DNA of 64,000 nt from Erythrobacter sp. (GTDB lineage Bacteria > Pseudomonadota > Alphaproteobacteria > Sphingomonadales > Sphingomonadaceae). The notes beneath the pieces were generated by a model. That model saw nothing but the letters and a program-made list of their open reading frames with translations. It searched no databases and was not told the DNA's origin. Position 1 is the stretch's first letter; every line of letters begins with the position of its first letter. The position numbers and the translations under genes were made by a program. Below are positions 7,712-17,303 of this stretch, piece by piece. Location of the stretch: NCBI RefSeq assembly GCF_035194505.1, contig NZ_CP136573.1, forward strand, positions 186,001 to 250,000. The letters run 5' to 3'.

Positions 7712-8176
7712 ATGATTGGAAAAAAATCCGACGCACCCGATCAGCGCATGCTGGTGGTTGCCGCTGCGCTGGAGCGGGGTGACGGATACTGGCTGATGCA
7801 TTGCCGCCCGCCGGGTAAGCACCATGCGGGGCTCTGGGAGTTTCCCGGAGGAAAGGTCGAACCTGCTGAAAAATTGACAGAAGCTCTTGCCCGCGAGCTG
7901 CTGGAGGAGCTGGGTATCATCTGCGATCCGGACGATTTGAGGCCTGTCGGATTTGCCGAAACAACATCCGGCGAGGCAGGGCCGGCGATTGTCATTCTGC
8001 TTTACAGGCTGATCGCATGGCAGGGCGAGCCGGCGGCGCTGGAGGGCGGGGCGACCGCATGGTTCACGCCGGATCAGATAGCCTCGCTCGCCAAACCGCC
8101 GCTCGATGCGGTGCTCGCCGGGCAGTTGTTCCAAAATCGCGAATTCGCGCCGAACCCCCTTGCCAAGCCTGAATGA
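7712..8176 (+). CDS. mutT: Nudix hydrolase, MutT-type (8-oxo-dGTP diphosphatase)
   Basis: A 154-residue Nudix protein expected to hydrolyse 8-oxo-dGTP and so prevent A:T to C:G mutations. A full Nudix box G-x5-E-x7-R-E-x2-E-E-x-G-I runs from residue 47 to 69 (GGKVEPAEK...RELLEELGI). The surrounding stretch HAGLWEFPGGK is characteristic of MutT/MutY-C-type enzymes that recognise oxidised guanine. Length suits MutT (130-150) with a short extension. The ATG at 7712 follows the intergenic region divergent from the pilin gene. Other Nudix substrates cannot be excluded. Confidence 0.88.
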   Translation: MIGKKSDAPDQRMLVVAAALERGDGYWLMHCRPPGKHHAGLWEFPGGKVEPAEKLTEALARELLEELGIICDPDDLRPVGFAETTSGEAGPAIVILLYRLIAWQGEPAALEGGATAWFTPDQIASLAKPPLDAVLAGQLFQNREFAPNPLAKPE

Positions 8177-8202
8177 CCCCCCTAAAGGCCGCCCCCTAGC
8201 GC

Positions 8203-8279
8203 GCACCCGTAGCTCAGCTGGATAGAGCACCAGACTACGAATCTGGGGGTCAGAGGTTCGAATCCTTTCGGGTGCGCCA
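8203..8279 (+). tRNA. tRNA-Arg(ACG)
   Basis: A complete cloverleaf. Acceptor stem GCACCCG pairs with CGGGTGC, there is a D arm GCTC...GAGC, anticodon stem CCAGA/TCTGG with loop CTACGAA (anticodon ACG, decoding CGN arginine after inosine modification), and a T arm AGAGG-TTCGAAT-CCTTT. Discriminator G and encoded CCA are at 8276-8279. Confidence 0.98.
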
Positions 8280-8287
8280 ACAAAACA

Positions 8288-8314
8288 GCCGGTCCTGTCG
8301 GGGCCGGCTTTTTT
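8288..8314 (+). terminator. Rho-independent terminator of tRNA-Arg
   Basis: Stem GCCGGTCC/GGGCCGGC with a short loop, followed by six T residues, nine bases after the encoded CCA end. Confidence 0.9.
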
Positions 8315-8354
8315 GTTGGCGGATCATGAAGGGAAGCGAACTTTCGGAATCGGA

Positions 8355-8392
8355 GCGCCGCAGGCGCGCAGATAACGGAGCCGCGTAGCGGC
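8355..8392. repeat. Pair of small GC hairpins in the intergenic region
   Basis: Two compact inverted repeats lie 12 bases apart: GCGCC-GCA-GGCGC (8355-8367) and GCCGC-GTA-GCGGC (8380-8392), each preceded by CGGA. They sit between the tRNA terminator and the esterase gene and lack T-runs. Their shared design (five-base arms, three-base loop) suggests a small dispersed palindromic element rather than a terminator. Confidence 0.5.
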
Positions 8393-8466
8393 GGAGTGAT
8401 CCTTTCGGATGCGCCCCTGCGCTTGCGCCGTTGGCCTTGGCCCGGGCCGGCGCTAGGATTGCGCCC

Positions 8467-9441
8467 ATGGAAACGTCTCTCCCCCGCCGCCTGGCACGCA
8501 TTCTCCTCGCGGGCCTGATTGCGGCCGGCATGGCGCAGGCCAGCGCCGCCACCGCCCGGGCGCAAGACTCTGCGGCGGCCGCGCAAGCGGAAGGGGCGGA
8601 GGATGCGCAATGGACAACGCCGCGCATCACCCGGCCCGGTCTCGCCTATGTGACCTATGAAAGTGCGGCGGCGGCGGCGCGGGTGAGTTTCCATGTCTAC
8701 ACGCCGCCCCAGTATGATCGCGAAACCGACCGGCGCTTTCCGGTGCTCTACTGGCTTCACGGAACCGGCGGCGGCGTACGCGGCATTGCTTCTGTGACCG
8801 CCCATTTCGATGCGGCGATCGCCGCCGGCAAGATTGCGCCGATGATCGTGGTGTTCCCGAACGGCCTTGCGACTGGAATGTGGACCGATTCGGCAGATGG
8901 CCGGCGACCGGTCGAGACGATCCTCGTCAGCGAAATTGTGCCGCAGGTGGATCGTGCCTACCGGACCATCGCCACCGCCGAGGGACGCATCCTCGAAGGG
9001 TTCAGCATGGGCGGCCTCGGTGCTGCCCGCATCGGGTTCAGGCATCCGGGCCTGTTCGGAACGATCTCGATGATCGCGGCAGGCCCGCTCGACCCCGACT
9101 TCAACGGTCCGAGAGCGCGCGGCAATCCCGCGCTGCGCCGCCGTGTGCTGGACGAGGTCCATGGCGGAAGCCTCGCACGCTTCCGGGCCGAAAGCGCGTG
9201 GGAGCTGTCGGCGTTGCGGGCGCGGCAGGATACCGCGCCGGGCCCGATGCGGCTTGTGATCGGCACCGCCGACTTTACCGCGGGCGACAACCAGCGCTTT
9301 CACCAGCACCTCGGGCAACAGGGCATTGCGCATGAATATGTCGAGGTTCCCGGCGTCGGACATGATGTCCTCGCCCTGTTTGCCGCGATGGGTGAGAGCA
9401 ACTGGGCCTTCTATCGGCGGGTGACGGGCGCGCCGCGTTAA
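8467..9441 (+). CDS. Secreted alpha/beta-hydrolase, putative esterase (esterase D/feruloyl-esterase-like)
   Basis: A 324-residue exported hydrolase. A signal peptide (residues 1-32, ending ARA|Q) is followed by an alpha/beta-hydrolase domain with the oxyanion segment LHGTGG (residues 98-103), nucleophile elbow GFSMGG with Ser180, a probable acid in GTADFTAGD (Asp269 or Asp274) and His299 in PGVGHD. This arrangement matches the 'putative esterase' family that includes feruloyl esterases, esterase D and mycolyltransferases. The natural substrate is unknown. The ATG at 8467 was chosen as the start of the signal peptide. It ends with a four-base convergent overlap with the zincin gene. Confidence 0.85.
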   Translation: METSLPRRLARILLAGLIAAGMAQASAATARAQDSAAAAQAEGAEDAQWTTPRITRPGLAYVTYESAAAAARVSFHVYTPPQYDRETDRRFPVLYWLHGTGGGVRGIASVTAHFDAAIAAGKIAPMIVVFPNGLATGMWTDSADGRRPVETILVSEIVPQVDRAYRTIATAEGRILEGFSMGGLGAARIGFRHPGLFGTISMIAAGPLDPDFNGPRARGNPALRRRVLDEVHGGSLARFRAESAWELSALRARQDTAPGPMRLVIGTADFTAGDNQRFHQHLGQQGIAHEYVEVPGVGHDVLALFAAMGESNWAFYRRVTGAPR

Positions 9442-9827
9442 TCCGCGACGCTCGCTTCGAGCGCGTCCATGTCCTCATCGGACAGGCCGAAATGGTGCCC
9501 GGCCTCGTGAATGACGACATGGCGCACCAGTTCGGCAAAGCCGACTCCGGTCTCCTCCATCTCGGCCAGCAGCGGCTGGCGGAACAGGCTGATCATCGGC
9601 GGCAGACGTTCGTGATCCCATTGCGATTGTTCGGTGAGGGCAATGCCTTCATAAAGTCCGGTGAGCTCCCAGGGATCGTCCATGTCGACCCCGTCCAGCT
9701 GCTCGTCGGTGGCGAATTCGGCGATGCGCAGCACGACATCGTCCAGATGTGCGCGGAACGGCTCGGGCAGGCGCGCCAGCACGTCGCGCGCGAGAGCCTC
9801 GAATTCTGCGACGCTGGGCTCGTGCAC
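9438..9827 (-). CDS. Small zincin-like metallopeptidase family protein
   Basis: A 129-residue cytoplasmic protein with the zinc motif HEAGHH (His107, Glu108, His111) followed by FGLSDEDM, the signature of the small 'possible zinc metallo-peptidase' family (DUF1025-like), widespread in alphaproteobacteria and actinobacteria with no firmly known substrate. The upstream part (LPEPFRAHLDDVVLRI, TGLYEGIAL) matches the usual layout of this family. Full-length for the family. It stands alone on the minus strand and overlaps the esterase stop codon. Confidence 0.85.
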   Translation of the reverse strand: MHEPSVAEFEALARDVLARLPEPFRAHLDDVVLRIAEFATDEQLDGVDMDDPWELTGLYEGIALTEQSQWDHERLPPMISLFRQPLLAEMEETGVGFAELVRHVVIHEAGHHFGLSDEDMDALEASVAD

Positions 9828-10043
9828 GCGGGGCTCCTTATTCGGCTCGCTTTTTGACAGCTGCGGGGGTGAATTGCGTCAATCGCGCCTTACATATCGT
9901 ATTAGGGGCAAGGCCGCCAAAGTCGCAATGGCCGCAAGCGATGCGCATTCGTGCGGAACACGCGGCGGGCTTGGCGGTTGAGCGCTCGACAGGGGGGAAG
10001 GGCGCGGCTGCGCTCCTTACAGATTGCGAAGAAAGACGAGACA

Positions 10044-10664
10044 ATGAATTACGCCTGCGCGCATGATGACGATTTCGATCCGGACAACCCGCTGGGCAAG
10101 CCGGATGTGCCGCCCCACGTGCAGCAGGCGATCCGCACCCTGATCGAATGGGCGGGTGATGATCCCGAGCGCGAAGGCCTGCTCGACACCCCCAAGCGCG
10201 TGGCCCGCGCGTGGCTCGAATATTGCGAGGGTTACAAGGAAGATCCGTCGATCCATCTCAGCCGGCAGTTCACCGAAGTGGGCGGCTATGACGAGATCGT
10301 GATCCTCAAGGACATTCCCTTCCAGTCGCATTGCGAACACCACATGGCACCGATCACCGGCAAGGCCGCGATCGCCTATCTGCCGAAGAACAAGGTGGTG
10401 GGCATTTCCAAGCTCGCCCGCGTGCTCCACGGCTTTGCGCACCGCTTGCAGATCCAGGAGCGTCTCACCGCCGAGGTGGCGCAGTGCATCTGGGACCATC
10501 TCGAACCGCATGGCGTGGCCGTGGTGATCGAGGCGCAGCACGGCTGCATGACCGGACGCGGGGTCAAGACCCACGGCGTCGAAATGGTCACCAGCCGCAT
10601 CCTCGGCTGCTTCATGGATGATGATCGCAGCCGCAAGGAAGTGATGAGCCTGATGGGCTACTGA
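10044..10664 (+). CDS. folE: GTP cyclohydrolase I
   Basis: Converts GTP to 7,8-dihydroneopterin triphosphate, the first step of folate (and other pterin) synthesis. The 206-residue protein has the zinc ligands Cys97 and His100 in HCEHHMAPI and Cys168 in HGCMTGRGV, plus the conserved ISKLARVLHGFAHRLQIQER core. The ATG at 10044 follows GAAAGACGAG and gives the usual short N-terminal extension; the frame is open upstream, but that part lacks family similarity. It is transcribed alone. Confidence 0.97.
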   Translation: MNYACAHDDDFDPDNPLGKPDVPPHVQQAIRTLIEWAGDDPEREGLLDTPKRVARAWLEYCEGYKEDPSIHLSRQFTEVGGYDEIVILKDIPFQSHCEHHMAPITGKAAIAYLPKNKVVGISKLARVLHGFAHRLQIQERLTAEVAQCIWDHLEPHGVAVVIEAQHGCMTGRGVKTHGVEMVTSRILGCFMDDDRSRKEVMSLMGY

Positions 10665-10836
10665 ACCCGGTCCCCCTCGGGCCTGCCTGCAAATCTTCGT
10701 GATTCGGCAGATTGAGGGGGCTCATGCGATATTGCAGAAATTGCAATTGAGGGTGATTGGTCCGGTTCTTCCGGCCTGCTATATTCTCCTGTGACGACGG
10801 CCAAAAGGTTCGCGTCTATGCAGGAGAGAAGCAATC

Positions 10837-11280
10837 ATGGTGAAACGTGCCCTTATCGGGGCGGCGCTGGCGTCTAGCCTCGCTGCACCCGCACTTGCAC
10901 TCGAGCATGAAGTCGTGATCGAACACCCCGCCGGGACCATCGCTGCCGACTATAGCGGCGCAGTCACCATCGAGACCCGTCAGGTGGGGGCCGCAGGCGT
11001 TGCCGGGCGTCCCAGCACGCTGGCGTGCGAATGGAGAGCGACGCTCAATGTCGAGCGGACCGCCAAGCTCGGTCAGGCGCTCCAGACCCGCCGCACCCTG
11101 TCGCGCGACGATGTCGCCCGCGGGACAAAGCCGGGCTGGTGCGAAACCCAGACCAAGGCGATCGATGCGCTGGTGGCCGCGCGCCGCGACACCTTCCGCA
11201 CTGCGATGCTCGAACTGGTCGAGCAGGATCGCAGCGCGATTGTCGCCGAGGCGGACGGCGTGCGCCGCCGCGAGGGCTGA
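10837..11280 (+). CDS. Secreted hypothetical protein
   Basis: A 147-residue protein with a signal peptide (MVKRALIGAALASSLAAPALA|LE) and a mature part of about 125 residues with a beta-rich N-terminal half and a charged helical C-terminus (AARRDTFRTAMLELVEQDRSAIVAEADG). Two cysteines in the mature part (near LACEW and GWCET) could form a periplasmic disulfide. I do not recognise a family. The ATG is preceded by GGAGAGAAGC and the gene is closed by a strong terminator, so it looks like a single-gene unit. Confidence 0.75.
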   Translation: MVKRALIGAALASSLAAPALALEHEVVIEHPAGTIAADYSGAVTIETRQVGAAGVAGRPSTLACEWRATLNVERTAKLGQALQTRRTLSRDDVARGTKPGWCETQTKAIDALVAARRDTFRTAMLELVEQDRSAIVAEADGVRRREG

Positions 11281-11305
11281 CCGCTCAAGGTCTTCCCCGC
11301 GAACA

Positions 11306-11338
11306 GGGGCGCCTCCCGGCTGGGAGGTGCCCCTTTTT
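11306..11338 (+). terminator. Rho-independent terminator
   Basis: Twelve-base arms GGGGCGCCTCCC/GGGAGGTGCCCC with loop GGCT and a following T5 run, 25 bases after the stop of the secreted hypothetical gene. Confidence 0.92.
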
Positions 11339-11416
11339 CGTATTTGCGCGCGGGGTCAAAGCGGCATAGCCTGCGCTTCGGGATCAGCCGGAAGGCATTA
11401 CCGAAGGAGATTCTTG

Positions 11417-11953
11417 ATGCTGCGCAAATCCGCCACCCGCCTGTTTCTTTCCGCTGCGCTTGCTGCCGGGCTTGCTGCCTGTTCGGGCGGGGCTCCGGCC
11501 GATGCGCCTGCAGATGCACCCAGCGATGCCGCAACGCCTGGCGATGTGGCCGCGCCGGTCGATGTGCAGGCAGTGCTCAAGGAACGGCACGACAATTTCG
11601 AGGGCATCGGTGACAGCTTCAAGGCGCTGCGCGGCGAGCTCGAAAAGGATGCGCCCGACTTCACCCTGATCGCCGCCAAGGCGAGCGACATCAACTCCCG
11701 CGCGCTGAAGATCGAAGGCCATTTCCCGGCAGGCACCAGTGTCGATGACGGGCTCAAGACCGAAGCCCTCGCCACGATCTGGCAGCAGCCCGAAGAGTTC
11801 AAGGCCGCTTCCCAGAAGCTGGTCGATGAAAGCGCCAAGCTGGTGACCCTCGCAGGCGGCGGCGACAAGGCCGCTGTTGGCGCGCAGGCTATGGCGATGG
11901 GCGGCGCGTGCAAGGGCTGCCACGACAAGTTCCGGCTCGACGACAAGAAATGA
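11417..11953 (+). CDS. Cytochrome c' (class II c-type cytochrome), predicted lipoprotein
   Basis: A 178-residue c-type cytochrome of the four-helix class II type: the heme motif CKGCH is near the C-terminus (residues 165-169), as in cytochrome c'. The N-terminus is a lipoprotein signal with lipobox LAAC (Cys22), followed by an Ala/Asp/Pro-rich tether, so the protein is probably anchored in the membrane facing the periplasm. It overlaps the cytochrome b561 gene by ATGA. The pair probably forms an electron-transfer unit (quinol to b561 to c'). Family members bind NO or CO or shuttle electrons; which applies here cannot be told. Confidence 0.9.
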   Translation: MLRKSATRLFLSAALAAGLAACSGGAPADAPADAPSDAATPGDVAAPVDVQAVLKERHDNFEGIGDSFKALRGELEKDAPDFTLIAAKASDINSRALKIEGHFPAGTSVDDGLKTEALATIWQQPEEFKAASQKLVDESAKLVTLAGGGDKAAVGAQAMAMGGACKGCHDKFRLDDKK

Positions 11954-12642
11954 GCGAGACGGCTGGTAGCCCGGCGCTCCTGACGCCTGATATCCGGGTG
12001 TGGGACCCTTTGCTGCGCCTCACCCACTGGAGCTTTCCGCTGCTGATTGTCGCCATGTGGTGGACGGCAGAGAACGACAAGTGGGGGCTGCACAAGCGGC
12101 TCGGGCTGGTGCTGCTGGGGGTGCTGGTGTTCCGCTTCGTGTGGGGCTTCATCGGGCCGGAGACCGCGCGCTTTTCGCAATTCGTGAAGGGGCCGCGCGC
12201 GGTGCTGGCCTATTGGCACGGCGGCGCGAGCGCGGGGCCGAGCGCGATCGGGCACTCGCCGATCGGCGGGTGGAGCACGCTTGCGCTGCTGGGGGCGATG
12301 CTGGTGCAGGTCAGCCTCGGACTGTTTGCGGGCGATCCCTTTGACGGGATGACCGGGCCGCTTAATCCGCTGGTCGGGGTGATGCTGGCCGATGCCATCA
12401 CCGAAGTGCACGAGGCCTTCTTCAACGTCCTGGCCGGGCTGATCGTGCTGCATCTCGCGGCGATCTGCTGGTATGCGATGAAGGGCAATGATCTGCTGAG
12501 CCCGATGGTGGGCGGCACGCGTCCGCCGATGGCGGGGGTGAGCGGGATCGGGCCTATGCCGTGGCTGCGGGGGGCAATCGCGATTGCGCTGGCGGCAGGC
12601 TTTGCCCTGTGGATCACCTTTGGCGTACCGCCTTTGATCTGA
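11950..12642 (+). CDS. Cytochrome b561-type membrane protein
   Basis: A 230-residue inner-membrane diheme cytochrome of the b561/Ni-hydrogenase b-subunit type. It has about four to five hydrophobic helices and histidines placed as heme ligands (RLTHWSFPLL, DKWGLHKRLG, AITEVHEAFFNVLAG, IVLHLAAI). The ATG at 11950 overlaps the cytochrome c' stop, so the two are translationally coupled. It probably oxidises quinol or passes electrons to the adjacent cytochrome c'. A bidirectional terminator follows. Confidence 0.9.
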   Translation: MSETAGSPALLTPDIRVWDPLLRLTHWSFPLLIVAMWWTAENDKWGLHKRLGLVLLGVLVFRFVWGFIGPETARFSQFVKGPRAVLAYWHGGASAGPSAIGHSPIGGWSTLALLGAMLVQVSLGLFAGDPFDGMTGPLNPLVGVMLADAITEVHEAFFNVLAGLIVLHLAAICWYAMKGNDLLSPMVGGTRPPMAGVSGIGPMPWLRGAIAIALAAGFALWITFGVPPLI

Positions 12643-12664
12643 CACAGGGGCTAGGCCGACACAC

Positions 12665-12701
12665 AAAAGGGGCGCCTCCCATCGCGGGAAGCGCCCCTTT
12701 T
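12665..12701. terminator. Bidirectional Rho-independent terminator
   Basis: AAAAGGGGCGC...GCGCCCCTTTT inverted repeat with an inner TCCC/GGGA pairing. It has A-runs and T-runs on both sides and is placed between the convergent cytochrome b561 and peroxiredoxin genes, so it serves both. Confidence 0.92.
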
Positions 12702-12723
12702 CGTTGTCCGGTAGATGACGGCC

Positions 12724-13203
12724 TTACAGCTGGCCGAGCATGTGGTCCGCGCTCGAGACCTTGAAGTCGCCCGGCTCTTCGACATTGAGCTGCTCGACCA
12801 CGCCATCATTGATGACCATCGAGAAGCGCTGGCCGCGCTTGCCGAGGCCAAAGGCCGAACCGTCCATCGTGAGGCCGATCGCCTCGACGAAATCGCCATT
12901 GCCGTCAGCCAGCATGGTGATGTCGTCGCTGCCCGCAGCCTTGTTCCACGCGCCCATCACGAAGGGGTCGTTGACGGCGGTGCCGACGATCTCGTCGACG
13001 CCCTTGGCCTTGAGATCGGCGGCCTTCTCGACGAAGCCCGGCAGGTGCTTGGCCGAGCAGGTCGGGGTGAAGGCACCCGGGACCGAGAACAGCGCGACGC
13101 GCTTGCCGGCGAAATAGTCGGAAGACTTGACGGGCTGCGGGCCTTCGGCGGTGGCCTTGATCAGCGTCACTTCGGGGAGCTTGTCGCCAACGGAAATCGT
13201 CAT
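12724..13203 (-). CDS. Peroxiredoxin of the Prx5 type
   Basis: A 159-residue thiol peroxidase that reduces hydrogen peroxide and alkyl hydroperoxides. The peroxidatic Cys49 lies in PGAFTPTCS, diagnostic of the Prx5 subfamily, preceded by VALFSV and followed by LPGFVEKA. Length (about 160) is usual. The electron donor is probably glutaredoxin or thioredoxin; trxA is encoded at 26139. The ATG at 13203 is preceded on the coding strand by AAGGACACCCCG, an acceptable ribosome site. Confidence 0.95.
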   Translation of the reverse strand: MTISVGDKLPEVTLIKATAEGPQPVKSSDYFAGKRVALFSVPGAFTPTCSAKHLPGFVEKAADLKAKGVDEIVGTAVNDPFVMGAWNKAAGSDDITMLADGNGDFVEAIGLTMDGSAFGLGKRGQRFSMVINDGVVEQLNVEEPGDFKVSSADHMLGQL

Positions 13204-13277
13204 CGGGGTGTCCTTTGCAAGGTGGGGATGAATGGCCCCTCCTATAGCGCCCCTTACGGAGCGGGCAACAAATAGAC

Positions 13278-13297
13278 ATATAAAGATAAGTTTATAT
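13278..13297. promoter_or_regulatory. Perfect inverted repeat upstream of ahcY (candidate operator)
   Basis: ATATAAA-GATAAG-TTTATAT: seven-base arms around a six-base spacer in an AT-rich island about 90 bp before the ahcY start and 75 bp before the divergent peroxiredoxin gene. Length and symmetry suit a dimeric helix-turn-helix regulator; ArsR-family SahR is known to control SAH hydrolase genes in some proteobacteria. No terminator features. Confidence 0.5.
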
Positions 13298-13388
13298 TTG
13301 CCTCCCGTCGCCAGTCCGTCTAGGGGCTGCGGTCATCAGCAGAGCGCCGTGCCCCCAATGCGGCGACCTGTCCTCAGGAGATAATCAC

Positions 13389-14813
<1,425 letters not shown>

Positions 14814-14914
14814 TCGCCTTAAACCGCTCGCTTCCACCCCTTTTGTGAATGGGTGGTGGGCGAGCGGGTTCTACCCGGTTGCACTGACGCCAGCAGGCGC
14901 ATAGCGGTGAGGTG

Positions 14915-17290
14915 ATGGACACCTCACCGCTTTCGCTTGTGCTGATTGCGCTGATGCTTGCCGCGTGGGCGGCGGGCGCGGCGGTGGTGGTGCTGCGCGC
15001 CAGCCGCTCGATGAAGCGCGCGCGCGCCTTGAAGGGCAGTCTGAAGCGGGTGCAGACCCTGCTCGACGTGGCCCCTGCCGTACCGCTGCTGGTGCGGGTG
15101 GACGGACGCATCGAAGCGCCGGACAAGCTGGCTCGGCTGCTCGGTCTCAAGGCCATGCCGCAATATCTCTCCGAACTGGTCGTCCCGCCCGGTGATCAGC
15201 GCGCCGGAGGAGGGCTGGCCTCCGATCAGTTGGATCAGCTGTGGAGCAGGGTGCAGACTACCCAGAAAACCGCCGCGCCCTTCCGTATGGCGCTCAATCC
15301 CCCCGGCTCGCAGCGCAGCCTCGCGCTCTATGGCACGCTCGCCGATCCGGCGGTCTCGCCCGGCGGCGCGGCGCTGGTGTGGGTATTCGACTTTACCGAG
15401 AGCCACGCAGAAATGGCCCGCCTGCGCGCTGCGGCATCGCGCGCGACGGGAGATTTCGCCGCGCTGGTTGGCCTGATCGAGGCTGCGCCCATGCCGATGT
15501 GGTTTCGCGGCAGCGATCTCTCGCTCCAGCTCGTCAATCAGGCCTATGTCGATGCCGTGGGCGCCGCCAGCGCGGCCGAGGTGGTGCAAGGCCAGATCGA
15601 GCTGCTCGAACCCGAAGACGGCCGCTCTCCGGCTGAAATCGCGCGCGACACGCTGCGCAGTCAGGACAAGTCGGAACGCTCTGTCGCCGCCACCATCCAC
15701 GGCGCGCGCCGCACCTTGCGCGTCTCCGATCTGCCATTGGGGCAGGAGGGAGTGGCAGGCTATGCCATCGACATCGAGGAGCAACAGCAGGTCGCGCGCG
15801 AGTTCCGCGCCTTCCGCGATGCCCAGCGCGCGCTGCTCGATCAGCTTTCGGTCGGCGTGGCGCAGTTCGATGCCGAAGAGCAGCTGGTCTTTGCCAACCG
15901 CCCGTTCCGCCGCCTGTTCTCGCTCACCGATGAGGCCATCGAGGCGCGCACGCCGTTCGAGCGCTTCCTCGCCGAAGCGCGCGAGCGCGGACGCACGCCC
16001 GAAGTGCGCGACTTTCCCGAATGGCGGCGCGAGCGCGCGGGCTGGTTCGAGGCAAGCGCCACGTTGGAGGAGGCTTGGCCGCTCCCCGGCGGCACGCATC
16101 TGCGCATCGTCGCCCAGCCGCTGCCCGATGGCGGCCTGCTGCTGATCGCCGAGGATCGCACCGAACAGCTGGCGCTTTCGGCGGTGCGCGATACGCTGCT
16201 GCGCACCCGAACGGCAACGCTCGACAGCCTGTTCGAGGCGCTGGCGATCTTTGCGCCCGATGGCTCGGCGCAGCTGTGGAACCGCAGCTTTGCCGGGACC
16301 TGGGGCCTGACCCCTGAATTGCTCGATGCGCGGCCCAGCGCCGATGAACTGCTCGGCGCGATCGGGCGCAACCTGCTGAACCCAGAGGAAGCCGCGCTGA
16401 TCGGCGCGGCGGTCCGTGCCGCCACGCTCGACCGGCGCGAGAAGGGCGGGCAGGTGGAACTCGCCGACGGGCGCACCCTGCGCTTTGCCGGTATCCCGCT
16501 GCCCGATGGCAATGGCCTTTTGACCGTGCTCGACATCACCGCCTCGCAAAAGGCCGAACAGGCGCTGCGCGAGCGCGCCGAAGCGCTTGAGGAGGCCGAT
16601 GCGGTCAAGGCCAAGTTCCTCGCCAATATGAGCTACGAATTCCGTACGCCGCTCACCACCATCGGCGGCTATGCCGAGCTGCTGAAATCGGGCGCGGCGA
16701 GCGATCCGGAAAGCGCGGGCGAATATGTCGATGCGATCCTCGCTGCGGTCGAACGCCTGACCGAGCAGGTCGAGAATGTGCTGGATCTCTCCCAGAGCGA
16801 GGCGGGGCTGCTGCCGATCCGCAAGGAGCGGCTCGACCTGCTCGAATTCCTCACCACGCTGGTGCGCGAGCGCGAGGCGGCGATCATCGGCGGCGGCCTC
16901 AGCCTTGATCTCAAGGGCCGGCGCGGGCGCATCATCGATGGCGACCCGCGCCAGTTGGGGCGCGCTTTCGGCAACCTGCTCGACAACGCGATTGCCGGAA
17001 CCCCCGAAGGCGGGCGTATCGTGATCGAGATCAGGAAAGCGCCCACGTCGGCTGACGCGGCGGCGGCGGGCGGCGCGGAGATCACGATATCGGATAATGG
17101 CCGCGGCATGTCCTCGGCGGAACTGGCGCGCGCCATGGGCGGGTTGGCGCAGGGCCGCGCGGGCAAGCCCGAACGCCGCACCGGCCTAGGCATTCCGCTC
17201 GCCCGCCAACTGATCGAGGCGCATGATGGCACGCTCGATATTGTCAGCCGGCAGGGCGCGGGCACCATGGCGACGATCCGGCTACCATGA
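14915..17290 (+). CDS. divL: DivL-type sensor pseudo-kinase (PAS-HisKA-HATPase with Tyr in the H-box)
   Basis: A 791-residue membrane-anchored kinase-like protein. One N-terminal transmembrane segment (about residues 5-25) is followed by several PAS-like domains (about 45-550), a dimerisation domain and an ATP-binding domain. The H-box reads NMSYEFRTPL: Tyr574 replaces the phospho-accepting His, as in Caulobacter DivL. The ATPase boxes are present (N box GNLLDNAI, G1 ISDNGRGMS, G2 RTGLGIPLARQL). In Caulobacter, DivL controls the CckA-CtrA phosphorelay through protein contacts. The start is ATG 14915; a GTG three bases earlier is possible. It is followed 13 bp later by tsaE. Confidence 0.85.
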   Translation: MDTSPLSLVLIALMLAAWAAGAAVVVLRASRSMKRARALKGSLKRVQTLLDVAPAVPLLVRVDGRIEAPDKLARLLGLKAMPQYLSELVVPPGDQRAGGGLASDQLDQLWSRVQTTQKTAAPFRMALNPPGSQRSLALYGTLADPAVSPGGAALVWVFDFTESHAEMARLRAAASRATGDFAALVGLIEAAPMPMWFRGSDLSLQLVNQAYVDAVGAASAAEVVQGQIELLEPEDGRSPAEIARDTLRSQDKSERSVAATIHGARRTLRVSDLPLGQEGVAGYAIDIEEQQQVAREFRAFRDAQRALLDQLSVGVAQFDAEEQLVFANRPFRRLFSLTDEAIEARTPFERFLAEARERGRTPEVRDFPEWRRERAGWFEASATLEEAWPLPGGTHLRIVAQPLPDGGLLLIAEDRTEQLALSAVRDTLLRTRTATLDSLFEALAIFAPDGSAQLWNRSFAGTWGLTPELLDARPSADELLGAIGRNLLNPEEAALIGAAVRAATLDRREKGGQVELADGRTLRFAGIPLPDGNGLLTVLDITASQKAEQALRERAEALEEADAVKAKFLANMSYEFRTPLTTIGGYAELLKSGAASDPESAGEYVDAILAAVERLTEQVENVLDLSQSEAGLLPIRKERLDLLEFLTTLVREREAAIIGGGLSLDLKGRRGRIIDGDPRQLGRAFGNLLDNAIAGTPEGGRIVIEIRKAPTSADAAAAGGAEITISDNGRGMSSAELARAMGGLAQGRAGKPERRTGLGIPLARQLIEAHDGTLDIVSRQGAGTMATIRLP

Positions 17291-17303
17291 CGGGGTATCT
17301 GGC

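Noticed and set aside
8182..9363. Long minus-strand frame ending in a GFEPLTPR...SYGCA-type tail
   Set aside because: The tail is the familiar false translation of a tRNA gene (tRNA-Arg at 8203), and the rest is antisense to the esterase gene.
13204..13388. SAH riboswitch upstream of ahcY
   Set aside because: Looked for the conserved core (GAGGAGCGYUGC-like and CCAGGCUCG-like segments); neither is present. Only a generic GGGGC...GCCCC hairpin is seen.
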